Origin: Clostridia bacterium
GTDB lineage: Bacteria > Bacillota > Clostridia > Peptostreptococcales > Anaerovoracaceae
Direction of reading: 5' to 3'
Length of the DNA stretch: 64,000 nt
Assembly: GCA_024403115.1 (NCBI GenBank)
Contig: JAKSSL010000002.1
Coordinates: forward strand, 1 to 64,000
Positions 8,575-17,800 of this stretch are shown here, one piece after another (positions within the stretch are counted from its first letter, which is position 1; each line of letters starts with the position of its first letter). The notes below the pieces were generated by a model that saw only the letters and a list, made by a program, of their open reading frames with translations, made no database searches and was not told the DNA's origin. Both the position numbers and the translations under genes were made by a program.

Positions 8575-8874
8575 CTAAAAATACCCATCTTCAGAGCATG
8601 ATACTTTAACTATATCAACTATCCAACCAATACCAAAGCATCCACCTGTTAACAGCCATATTATTCCCGTACCTATTTTGCCATTAACAAATCTAGGGAC
8701 ACCTAACATTCCTAAAAAAATGGTTAATAGCACTAATATTAGTTTTCTATCGCTCATAGAAGAGCTACGAGTTTCTCTTTGATATTGTTCCCCATCCTCA
8801 GATGTTTTTGCTCCACAATTAGGACAATAGTTTACTTCATTAGGAAGTTCATGCCCACAATATTTGCAATACAT
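8575..8874 (-). CDS. Zinc-ribbon plus TM2 domain membrane protein
   Basis: 99 residues. The N-terminus is a zinc ribbon with two CxxC pairs (MYCKYCGHEL and NYCPNCGAK). After a short Ser/Arg linker comes a TM2 domain: a hydrophobic helix (LILVLLTIFLGMLGVPRF), a turn with Gly and a basic residue, and a second helix (IGTGIIWLLTGGCFGIGWI) leading to a DIV motif. TM2 proteins are small membrane proteins of unclear function. AAGGAGAT lies 7 bases before the ATG. It is the first gene of the four-gene operon and has an extended -10 promoter just upstream. Confidence 0.88.
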   Translation of the reverse strand: MYCKYCGHELPNEVNYCPNCGAKTSEDGEQYQRETRSSSMSDRKLILVLLTIFLGMLGVPRFVNGKIGTGIIWLLTGGCFGIGWIVDIVKVSCSEDGYF

Positions 8875-8897
8875 AATTCCATCTCCTTGTTCAATAT

Positions 8898-8903
8898 ATT
8901 ATA
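8898..8903 (-). promoter_or_regulatory. -10 element of the TM2 operon
   Basis: TATAAT preceded by TGT, an extended -10; the matching -35 position reads TTTATT and is weak. It lies between the XRE-gene terminator and the TM2 ribosome binding site. Confidence 0.5.
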
Positions 8904-8922
8904 ACACTATTTATCTAAGAAA

Positions 8923-8946
8923 TAAACAGGTCGCAAAGTGCGACCT
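8923..8946 (-). terminator. Terminator after the XRE regulator gene
   Basis: Minus-strand stem AGGTCGC / GCGACCT with loop ACTTT and trailing GTTTATTT; it overlaps the stop codon of the XRE gene by two bases. Confidence 0.75.
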
Positions 8947-9151
8947 ATTCATCAATAATCTCACCCCATTTTACATCATAAACTGAAACCCCTAGAATCT
9001 GACAAACTTGAATCGCATTTGTAACAGAAGGTATTTTCCCTTCTCTTTCCCATGCGCTTATAGTGGCATAGCTTATACGTGTCAAGTTTGCCAAAGCTCG
9101 AAGTGACAAATTCTTGCTTAATCTCACTTCTCTAATATTTAGCTTTTCCAT
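8945..9151 (-). CDS. Small XRE-family (Cro/CI-type HTH) regulator
   Basis: 68 residues from the ATG at 9151, which has GGAGG 5 bases upstream; a TTG four codons earlier overlaps that ribosome binding site and is rejected. The whole protein is one helix-turn-helix domain: LSLRALANLTRISYATISAWEREGKIPS matches the XRE helices 2-3, followed by AIQVCQILGVSVYDV, the usual closing helix. No effector domain is attached. It is a stand-alone gene between the TM2 operon and the SEL1 gene, each side closed by a terminator. Targets unknown. Confidence 0.9.
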   Translation of the reverse strand: MEKLNIREVRLSKNLSLRALANLTRISYATISAWEREGKIPSVTNAIQVCQILGVSVYDVKWGEIIDE

Positions 9152-9225
9152 GTAAGCCTCCAACTAGCTTTTCCTAAGCTTACATATATTATAAACATTG
9201 GCAAGTCCCTTTAACGGTACTTGAA

Positions 9226-9256
9226 TAAAAAAAACAGCAAATTAATGCTGTTTTTT
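9226..9256 (-). terminator. Terminator after the SEL1-repeat gene
   Basis: Minus-strand stem AAAAAACAGCA / TGCTGTTTTTT with loop TTAATT and a following T run; ends the DUF6485-phosphatase-AIM24-SEL1 operon. Confidence 0.9.
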
Positions 9257-9257
9257 G

Positions 9258-10109
9258 TTAATTATTTTTGTAATTCGCCATGAGCTTCTTTGCTTCTTCT
9301 AAACTCTCAGCTGCAAAAGGATCTCCCTTCTCCACACGTGCCTCAAAGCCCGAAATCGCGTCTGTAAGAACGTTTATGATGCTGTTCGGGTCAAAACACC
9401 TTGAACAGTATTTAATAGCCCACAAGAAGGCTTCTGGGAAGCTTTCATAATCCATCATTTGGCTTGCATCTTCAAAAGCTTTCATTATTAAAGCATCTGC
9501 GAAATCATCATTAGTATCAAGAGTTCCATCTCTATAGAATTCTGAAAGTAGATATGTTCCTCTTACGTCACCGAATATGGACGCCATTTGTAGGTTCAAA
9601 AGTGCTTTTTCTCTGTCCTTTTCAACACCTAAACCCTCTAAATAGCAATAACCTAAATATCCTGTTCCTACAACGCTTCCATCATTTTTTGCTTCTTCAA
9701 AAAGTTCCTTTGCTTTTACAAAATCTTTTTCTCTAAAAGCTTGCAAGCCTTTGATATACAATTCCATATCTGGACTTGGATCTTCATATGAAAGAATAAC
9801 CGAAATCTCATTTTTACGAAAGCGAATAGCATCAGTAAAAGGATTGATGATTAATCCGCTACATTCATAAGTGTCCATAACTGTTTTGAACAACTCCATA
9901 AGATCCATATTTAACAGCTCTGGAGTATCTTTATCTTCTGTAACGGCTTCTTCTTCACTGGTAAATCCAACCATCAGATTATGGCCATCTTCATCTTCAA
10001 GAAATAGAAATGTTACTGGAAATTCCTCTGAGCTTACCAGATGATAAGCATCCTCCATTTCAACGGGAACCCAAATCTCATTACGACATTTTAAATCTTT
10101 CTTTTCCAT
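9258..10109 (-). CDS. SEL1-like repeat protein
   Basis: 283 residues from the ATG at 10109 (AAGG about 8 bases upstream; 4 bases after the AIM24 stop). The first roughly 110 residues form an acidic alpha/beta region with no firm family match, somewhat like SseB-type N-terminal domains. From about residue 112 the sequence becomes TPR-like: MELYIKGLQAFREKDFVKAKELFEEAK, then SEL1-type turns such as GYLGYCYLEGLGVEKDREKAL and TYLLSEFYRDGTL. SEL1 repeats mediate protein-protein contacts. There is no signal peptide. Last gene of the four-gene operon. The partner and role are unknown. Confidence 0.75.
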   Translation of the reverse strand: MEKKDLKCRNEIWVPVEMEDAYHLVSSEEFPVTFLFLEDEDGHNLMVGFTSEEEAVTEDKDTPELLNMDLMELFKTVMDTYECSGLIINPFTDAIRFRKNEISVILSYEDPSPDMELYIKGLQAFREKDFVKAKELFEEAKNDGSVVGTGYLGYCYLEGLGVEKDREKALLNLQMASIFGDVRGTYLLSEFYRDGTLDTNDDFADALIMKAFEDASQMMDYESFPEAFLWAIKYCSRCFDPNSIINVLTDAISGFEARVEKGDPFAAESLEEAKKLMANYKNN

Positions 10110-10113
10110 ATCA

Positions 10114-10791
10114 CTACCCTTGAGTAGGCATATACTTAATAATCTCCATAGCAGTGTTATACAATGGCATTGATTGTAGAACAACCTTTCCTGGGCCAGT
10201 AACTACTGTATTAAATATACCCTCTCCCCCTAATAATGCGTTTTTAACGCCACCAACTGTTTGTACATCTATTGAGCATGAAGCGTCAACCATTGCAAGG
10301 TATCCTGAATCGATAACGATTTTTCCACCTTCTGGTAAAACCTTTTCTTCAGCCATTCCGTCAATTTCTAAGAAAGCTATACCATTTCCTGAAATCTTTT
10401 GTAGGATGAAACCTTCTCCGCCAACTAAACCAACACCAACTTTCTTTTGGAAATATATTGATGTTTCAACTCCTGGTGTAGCAGCTAAAAATGCGGATTT
10501 TTGGCAGATTATTTCTTGGCCCGGTTTTACTTCTACTGCAATAATACTACCTGGAAAACTGGATGCAAAAGCAATAAGTCCAGGTCCACCTTGGGCAGTA
10601 TACTTGTTTTGGAAAATCTTTTCTCCGGAAAAAGCTTTGGAAAACATTTTTCCTAATCCACCGCCTGATGTTTCCATTAACATGTTAGATGACATCCATG
10701 CCATTGATCCACCTTCGCAAATCATGGATTCACCTGCATCTAATTTACATTCAACAACAGGCATTGGTGCACATTTAATCTCATAATTCAT
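10114..10791 (-). CDS. AIM24/TIGR00266 family protein
   Basis: 225 residues covering the complete AIM24 (DUF124) fold. Family features are the Gly-rich early turn GESMICEGGSMAWMSSN and METSGGGLGKMFSKAFSGE, the core motif AQGGPGLIAFASSFPGSI, then PGQEIICQKSAFLAATPGVE and the late strand GGEGIFNTVVTGPGKVVLQSMP. Bacterial members are soluble beta-rich proteins without a settled function; the mitochondrial namesake affects inner membrane organisation. AGGAGG lies 8 bases before the ATG. It lies between the tyrosine phosphatase and SEL1 genes in one operon. Confidence 0.9.
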   Translation of the reverse strand: MNYEIKCAPMPVVECKLDAGESMICEGGSMAWMSSNMLMETSGGGLGKMFSKAFSGEKIFQNKYTAQGGPGLIAFASSFPGSIIAVEVKPGQEIICQKSAFLAATPGVETSIYFQKKVGVGLVGGEGFILQKISGNGIAFLEIDGMAEEKVLPEGGKIVIDSGYLAMVDASCSIDVQTVGGVKNALLGGEGIFNTVVTGPGKVVLQSMPLYNTAMEIIKYMPTQG

Positions 10792-10812
10792 TTTCGTACC
10801 TCCTAATTGTAA

Positions 10813-11574
10813 TTATTCTAAAACTTTATTTCTGTACTTTTCTATATCTGCATCATTTAAACGTAAAAACTGTCTTACATAGTTGTCATCGTTTTTGTAA
10901 TGCTTGTCTATAGAATCAAAGAACAGATTCATATATTCTTCTTTAACTAGAAACATTTCGTGTACCAGATGTGCTAAATGTTCATCGCCACCTAGGGAAA
11001 TTACGCGATTATACTTTTCTAAAGCTTCTGTTTCAGCATAATCCAGGCTAAGCATATAGTCTTTCATTATTTCTTCACGGCTTACGCCTGCAATCAAAAG
11101 CAATGTAGCTGTAAGCATTCCTGTTCTGTCTTTTCCTGAAGCGCAGTGGAAATCTATGGCACCTAATTGATAATTAATCATAAAATTAACAATTGCTCTT
11201 AGATTAGTTCTTGAAAAATCATTGGTAAGCATTTCGGAATAAAGATCACCCATATTAGGAATCATGGACCATCTCTTCTCCTTGCTTGGTTCAGCTTTGA
11301 TTTGTTCAATTAATTTGCCATACCTATCCTGTTCAGTTTCCTTTTGAACGGGGAAATGCATATATGCTACATGGGGTATTTCGTCATCTGGTTTTCTAGC
11401 TACTTCAGCATCAGCCCTCAAATCTATGACGGTTCTAATGCCTTGGTCAAAAATATAATCTTTTTCATCAGGGCTTAATCCTCTTAAAAGCGCAGACCTG
11501 TAATATATACCTTTTTTGAAATGTCTGCCATCTTTTGTAGGAATACCACCTAGATCTCTAAAATTATTTATCAT
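10813..11574 (-). CDS. Tyrosine-protein phosphatase family protein (DSP/Y_phosphatase3 type)
   Basis: 253 residues. The P-loop HCASGKDRTGM (consensus HCxxGKDRTG) with catalytic Cys lies near residue 115. The N-terminal NNFRDLGGIPTKDGRHFKKGIYYRSALLRGL is the diagnostic start of this family. An Asp-containing loop after the first strand pair (VIDLRADAEVARKP) matches its general layout. Substrates in this family include phosphotyrosine and phosphoinositides; the substrate here is unknown. No signal peptide, so cytosolic. The start overlaps the end of the DUF6485 gene by 11 bases, indicating translational coupling. Second gene of its operon. Confidence 0.92.
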   Translation of the reverse strand: MINNFRDLGGIPTKDGRHFKKGIYYRSALLRGLSPDEKDYIFDQGIRTVIDLRADAEVARKPDDEIPHVAYMHFPVQKETEQDRYGKLIEQIKAEPSKEKRWSMIPNMGDLYSEMLTNDFSRTNLRAIVNFMINYQLGAIDFHCASGKDRTGMLTATLLLIAGVSREEIMKDYMLSLDYAETEALEKYNRVISLGGDEHLAHLVHEMFLVKEEYMNLFFDSIDKHYKNDDNYVRQFLRLNDADIEKYRNKVLE

Positions 11575-11773
11575 TTTCCTCCATTACCTTTTCAGCAAAG
11601 TCTTCATAATGCCAGCTATCCTTAACATTTTCTGTCTTTAGTGTATGCCAAAAGCATGCTGGAATTTCTCTTTCTTGCAAATTCTTTAAGATACATGGTG
11701 TACATCCTAAATCATGATTGCTTGGATGATTAGGACATGAAGTGTCTCCACAAGTACAAAAATCAACTTTCAT
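11564..11773 (-). CDS. Cys-rich DUF6485-like small protein
   Basis: 69 residues with nearly all cysteines in the first half: FCTCGDTSCPNHPSN, then LGCTPCILKNLQEREIPACFWHTL. The C, H pattern suggests metal binding. The sequence fits the DUF6485 family of short clostridial proteins as I recall it; function unknown. AGGAGG lies 8 bases before the ATG. First gene of the operon leading to the tyrosine phosphatase, AIM24 and SEL1 genes, with an extended -10 promoter at 11805. Confidence 0.8.
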   Translation of the reverse strand: MKVDFCTCGDTSCPNHPSNHDLGCTPCILKNLQEREIPACFWHTLKTENVKDSWHYEDFAEKVMEENDK

Positions 11774-11804
11774 ATTAGTTTCCTCCTGTAATTTATTTGT
11801 AGAA

Positions 11805-11810
11805 ATTATA
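11805..11810 (-). promoter_or_regulatory. -10 element of the DUF6485 operon
   Basis: TATAAT preceded by TGT (extended -10); no good -35 at the usual distance. It lies 32 bases before the first ATG of the operon. Confidence 0.5.
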
Positions 11811-11834
11811 ACACAAAAAACTTTTTAATACTAT

Positions 11835-11863
11835 AAAACTCAGGCCAAAATGACCTGAGTTTT
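11835..11863 (-). terminator. Terminator after the giant secreted protein gene
   Basis: Stem AAAACTCAGG / CCTGAGTTTT (10 bp) with a 9-base loop; 4 bases past the stop codon. The T-rich end is short but the stem is strong. Confidence 0.8.
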
Positions 11864-11867
11864 ATAA

Positions 11868-14800
11868 CTATTTTCTAGTCTTCTTACATTTTACTGATTT
11901 TACAGTCGAATACTTTGTATAAGCTTTAACGCCTAGGCTGCTTAATGTTAGATATCCTCTAACCTTAAAGTAATATGTCTTGCCCTTCTTCAAGTTCTTA
12001 GCGTTATATTTTACCCATGAAGAACTTGTACCGGCCTTAAATTTGCCTAATAAAGTATACTTACCGCTCTTCTTAGTAGATCTGTATACATAATAGTAAG
12101 TTGGCTTGTTTCCTAAGCCCTTCTTCCATGATAATTTGATCTTACCATTCTTCAAAGCTTGTACCTTCAAACTGCTTACAGTACTTAACTTAGTACTTGC
12201 TTCAATCTTCTTCTTTGCATCAGTCTTGTTAAGAAGAAGTGTTTCATACATCTTTGTAATGCTGAAAGTTACGCAGTCGTAAGAAGCTACAGTTGATTTC
12301 TTATAGTGGTAATTTCCATTCTTGTAAATCATGATAGTATCGCTTGGTTTCAATCCTTCTGGAACTGGTAATTCCAGCTTAATTGAAGCACCGCCAAAGT
12401 TTGTTAACTTGACAGTCTTGCTCTTGCTATCAACATAGGAAATATCACTCTTGTAAGAAAGCGCCGGACCACTTGTACCGCTTGGCTTTCCAGCTTTGAT
12501 GTTAAATGTTACTGGTTTTGAAGTCTTGGAATTAATATTCTTTAAAGCAGCATTGCTTATTTGAATACTTCCAGCTCTTGTCTTGATTTCTAAATCAAGG
12601 CCCTTGTTAGCTGCTTGCTTAACAAGATCCGAAGTCAATTTAACATGTGCATCGTCAACTTTTTCACCCTCATCATTTGCAATAACAACGGACAAAGTCT
12701 TTGTTGACTTAGGTAAATTGTTCAAAAGTTCATCCACTTGTTCTTTGCTTAGTTCACAACTTAATGAACCATCTTCAAGCTTAACATCATCGCCATCAAT
12801 TGCTATGCCTTGTGTATTCACATCTTGAATAATAAAGCTTGTAGTAATTGTGCCTTCATAGCTTCCTGTACCTATTGCCTTAACAACAGCAGTACCAGCT
12901 TCCTTATTATTTTCAAATGATAAAGCATAGTCTTTGCTTTCAACTAATACATTACCATTCTTATCCTTTACTACAACTTCAGGAACAATTTCTTCGCCTT
13001 TTGACTGTTGCTTGTAGAAATGCTCTGTTGTATTTACACTGTACAACTTGCCCTTCACAATATTAAAGCTTGTTTGAATTTCGCCTTGATAATTGTTAAT
13101 ACCTGTAAGAGTAATTGTTGATTCACCAACTTCAATGCGATTATCATAACTTACTTCAAAGTCCTCTCCTTCAGTTAAGCCCTCAATGCTAACTGTAGGT
13201 TTCTTAGGCTTGCCATCAAATTCGAAGTCAAAGTCTTTTTCTATTACAACTTCGCCTTCTAAAGTGGCTTGATTAATTGTGAATCTGTCATGGCTTGCAC
13301 CCTTATAGTTTCCAATTCCTGTAGCATGAACAAATGCGTGACCTGCGTCCACATTATCCTCATAAGTTAATTTATAATCTACATCTTCTTGTAGAACTTC
13401 ACCCTCAACTACACTGTTGATTACTACTGTAGGCTTATGTTCTTTTCCATTGTATGTAAATTCTATTTCACTTAATGATTCAATTTCAGGAAGATCTGCT
13501 TGTTCGATTGTGAAGTCATAGCTTACACTGCCGCTATAATCTGAACCGCTGCCATTTGCACTTGCAGTTACTGTTGCAGTTCCTGCATTTACATTGTTAG
13601 CGTATGACAAAGTATATTCATCGCTATCAACTGCATTTCCGTCTTCATCCAGAATTGTTACCAAAGGTTCAAAGGCTTCACCGTTATAAACGAATTTGTC
13701 TTGACTTAGTGAAACGATTTCTGGAAGTTGTAACTTAGTAATTTCAAATGTAGCATTTCTAGAACCTGTATAGTTGCTTTCTTGTAAAGCAGTAGCAGTT
13801 ACAGTTCCTGTTCCTACCTTGACGTTGTTTTCATAAGTTAAAGCATAATCGCTACCTTCTACTAAAAGCTTACCTTTAACAACACTCTTAATTGTAACAC
13901 TTGGCTTATGTGCTTTTCCGTTATATACGAATGTATCTTCACTTAATGAATCAATTCTTGGAAGTTGTGCTTTGTTAATTACAAACTTAGCAACTTGTGT
14001 TCCTGTGTAGTTACTGCTTTCCTTTGCAGTAGCTGTTACTTGCTTTTCACCGCTGTTGATCAAATCGTCGCTGTATACCAATGTGTAATCGTTTGATGAT
14101 ACTTGCTTGGATTCTTCGTAATCGCTCTTGATAGTAACGCTTGGCTTATGTTCCTTGCCATCAAAAGTATATTTACTTGCATTTAATGTAATTTGAGGAA
14201 GTTCTGCCTTATTGATTACGAAAGTCTTTTCAACATATCCTGTGTAGTTGCAATTTCCAACAGCACTAGCTTTTACTGTGGCTGTTCCAGCATTTAGGTT
14301 ATTGGAATATGTTAAGACATAATCTGTCTTAGCAACAGAATCCTCACCTTCAACTACGCTCTTAATATCTACTTCTGGCTTCCATTCCTTGCCGTTATAT
14401 ACGAACTTGTCGATGCTCAAGGAATCGATTGCTGGAAGGTCAGCCTTTTCAATTGTAAATGTGCTAATTATTCTGCCAGTATAATTTCCAATACCTTCTA
14501 CAGTAACGCTTACTGTATCTGAGCCTTGGGAAGCATTTACATTGTTCTTTCCGTAAGTTACCTTAAAGTCTGTATTTTCCTTTAATTCTCCCAGACTTAC
14601 TGTAGGAGTCTTAGCTTTTCCATCGAAAACATAATTGAAATCATCAGATGATGGTAATTTTGCTTCCATCTTTTCTATGGATTTCTTATTAATTGTAAAT
14701 GTTTCTTCAACTGTACCTTCATAATTGCTTTCAGCCTTTGCTGTTGCCTTTACTGTTGCAGTACCAGCATTTATGTTGTTTACATAAGTCAATGTGTAAT

Positions 14801-17800
14801 CATCGTCTGATACATTTTGACCCTTTACAACACTTGGAATTGTAACTGTAGGTCTGCATTCCTTACCTGAGTAAGTATATTCGTCTTGGCTTAAAGCAGT
14901 GATATTTGCTAAATCAGCTTTTTCAATTGTATATTTAGCTGTCTTCACACTTCCAGAATAGTTGCCTATACCTGTAATTGTGATTGCCTTTTCGCCAGCA
15001 TTTACGCTATCATCGCCGAAATCAAGCTTGTAATCTGTGTTTTCAACAAGATTGCCGCTAGCAAATTCATTCTTGATGCTTACAGTAGGTTTACATTCCT
15101 TAGCATTGAATGTGATCTTATCATAGGATAATGAAATATTGTCATCATTCAATTCAGCAGGCTTAATTGTGTATTCTTCATATAGCTTACCAGTATAGTT
15201 TCCTGTACCTGTTATGGTTATATGCTTTGTGCCTGCATTAGTGTGGTCTGCATCATAACTTACTGTAAATGTTGCATCGCTGTCTGATAAGCTTACGCTT
15301 GGTTCTTTTGCAGTTCCATCATAAACAAATTCATCTTCACTTAATTGAGCAGTCATGTCTTCAATGCTCTTCATGCCAATTAAGTAAGTAAGATTTGTAG
15401 TTCCAGCGTATTTATCGCCCTTTAAAGTAACAGTTCCTGTATATTCTCCCTGTTCTTTAAATGAACTTACTGGCTTTCCGCCATATGTCCATTGAATATC
15501 GTATTGAGATGTATCGATATTAGTTTTTGTCTCATCGATTTCAGGAGCATGTTCCTTACCATCATAGACTATTTCACTAAGTTTAAGTGCGATTTCAGCC
15601 TTTGGAATATCAATCTTTGTTGCTTCGTTTACTGCTCCGCAATTCTTACAGGATTCAGTGATTTGACCTGCCTTAGTGAAGCTTGCTTTTTCAGTTACTG
15701 GTGCAGCATAATCGTGTTCAATGCTGAACTGAGCACTTTGTGTACTCTTGTAATTTCCAATACCTGTTGCAGTTACTGTAGCTGTTCCATATGATTTGTT
15801 ATTTTCATATGTCAAAGTATAATCAGTGCCTTCAACTAAGGTATTACCTGCTACTAGGCTGTTAATCACAACACCAGGCTTATGTTCATTGTCATCGTCC
15901 TTATAACTTGTCTTGCTCAGTGATTCAATTTTTGGTAAATCGTGAGCTGTAATAGTGTATGTAGGACGAATTGTTCCTGTGTAATTTCCTATACCTGTTA
16001 CAGTTAAAGTCTTTGCTCTTGTAGAAACATTAACAGGATCTGCAGGTTCTGTAACATTAAATGTAACTCTTGTATCTGTAAAGCTTACACTTGGAACTTG
16101 CTTTTCTCCTGAGTATACAACGCTTGTAGCGCTCAATTGATATGCCATAGAAACTATGCTCTTAGGTGATATTGTATAAGTCAGTGTAGTTTCACCGCTA
16201 TACTTATCATCATTAATGTTTACAGTTCCTACATATGTGCCTGCGTTCTTGAAGCTACTTACTGCTTGGTCATTACATTTCCAAGTAATTGTATAGCCTT
16301 CAATATTTGTCTTTGAAGCATCGATTTCTGGAGCTTGTTCAGCTTCATTGAATGTTACACTTGTAGCCTTCAAAGCTAATGTAGCTGTTGGAATAGTTTC
16401 AAGTAATTCTTCATGATTACAATTCTTACAGAATTTAGAAATCTTTCCGTCCTTTGTAAAGCTTGCTTTTACAGTGATAGGATCATCATAATCATGTTCT
16501 ATCTTGAATGTAGCTGTTTGAGAGCTGTTGGAGTTATAGTTGCCCATACCACTTGCAACAACTGTTGCAGTTCCATATTCAGTATTATTTGAATATGCTA
16601 GAGTATAGTCTACGCCTTCAACCAATGTCTCTCCTTGAACTAGACTATTGATAACGACAGCTGGTTCATGCTTTGATTTATCATCAGTGTAGCTTGATGG
16701 ATTTACAAGAGCGATTGCAGGTAAATTAGCTGGATTAATTGTAAATGTTTTGCTTAATTCACCTTGGTAATTTCCTATACCTGTTACTATTACACTTGCT
16801 TGTCCCGCATCAACATTGTTAGCGTAAGCTACAACAAAGTCCTTATTGCTTACAAGTGAGCCTATTGTAACGCTTGGTTTGTTTTCAACACCACTATAAG
16901 TATAAGAAGTCTTGCTCAAGTTTACAGTACCACTTAATTGCTTTGGAGTAATCTTAAATGTCTTTGTGATTGATCCCTTGTAATCCTTAGTACCAGTTAT
17001 TTCTAAACTTGCTCCTTCAATAACATTATTGTCCTTATCGTAAGCAACATTAACATTATTTGTCCATTTTAGTGTATATTCACTTGTATCTAATGCTTGC
17101 TTGTCAGGTCCAATTACCTTTACTTGAGGAGTAATTGCTGAACCTGTGTAAACTGTTGATCCAGTCAATTCTACTTGATAATCGCTCAAATCGATTTGAT
17201 TGATATCAAAGTCAATTGTCTTAGAACCTGTACAGTTATTACCCTGTGCAGTAAATGTGACGCTTCCTGCATTAGTGCCTGCATTCTTATTGGAGCCATA
17301 GCTTACAGTGTAATCACTGTCCAATAAGCCATTAACTGTATAGCTTGGCTTTATTTGACTACCTGTATAATCATATGATTCCTTTTCTAGAGTAATATCG
17401 CAATTTGCGACATTTGCTTTTGCAATGTCGAAATACTTAGTGATTTCGCCCTTATAATTACCCTTAAATGTAATCTTAGCACTTGGCTTATCAACTACTG
17501 TTAGATTGATTGTTGCTTTATATGTATTGTAGGAAGACTTACCGCTTACTGTAATAGTTGTAGTACCTGCTTTTAACCCGTTAATTGTAACTGTAGCAGA
17601 CCTATTTCTTGATATTGAAACTGATTGGTCATTTCCTACAATGCCCTTTGGATCAGAACTTATTGTATATGTCAAAGTACTTGATGCAGTACTTGTAATA
17701 TTAAGCTTGAAACTATCTCCTGTAGCAATTTTCTTGTTTGAAGTAGTTCCGTTTCTGCTTGGAGTAACATTCAAATCAGAAGTATCTGAAGCAATTGATG

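Noticed and set aside
11868-12180. Sortase (LPxTG) anchor at the C-terminus of the giant protein
   Set aside because: The C-terminus is a Fn3-like domain ending in basic residues, with no LPxTG-like motif or hydrophobic tail.
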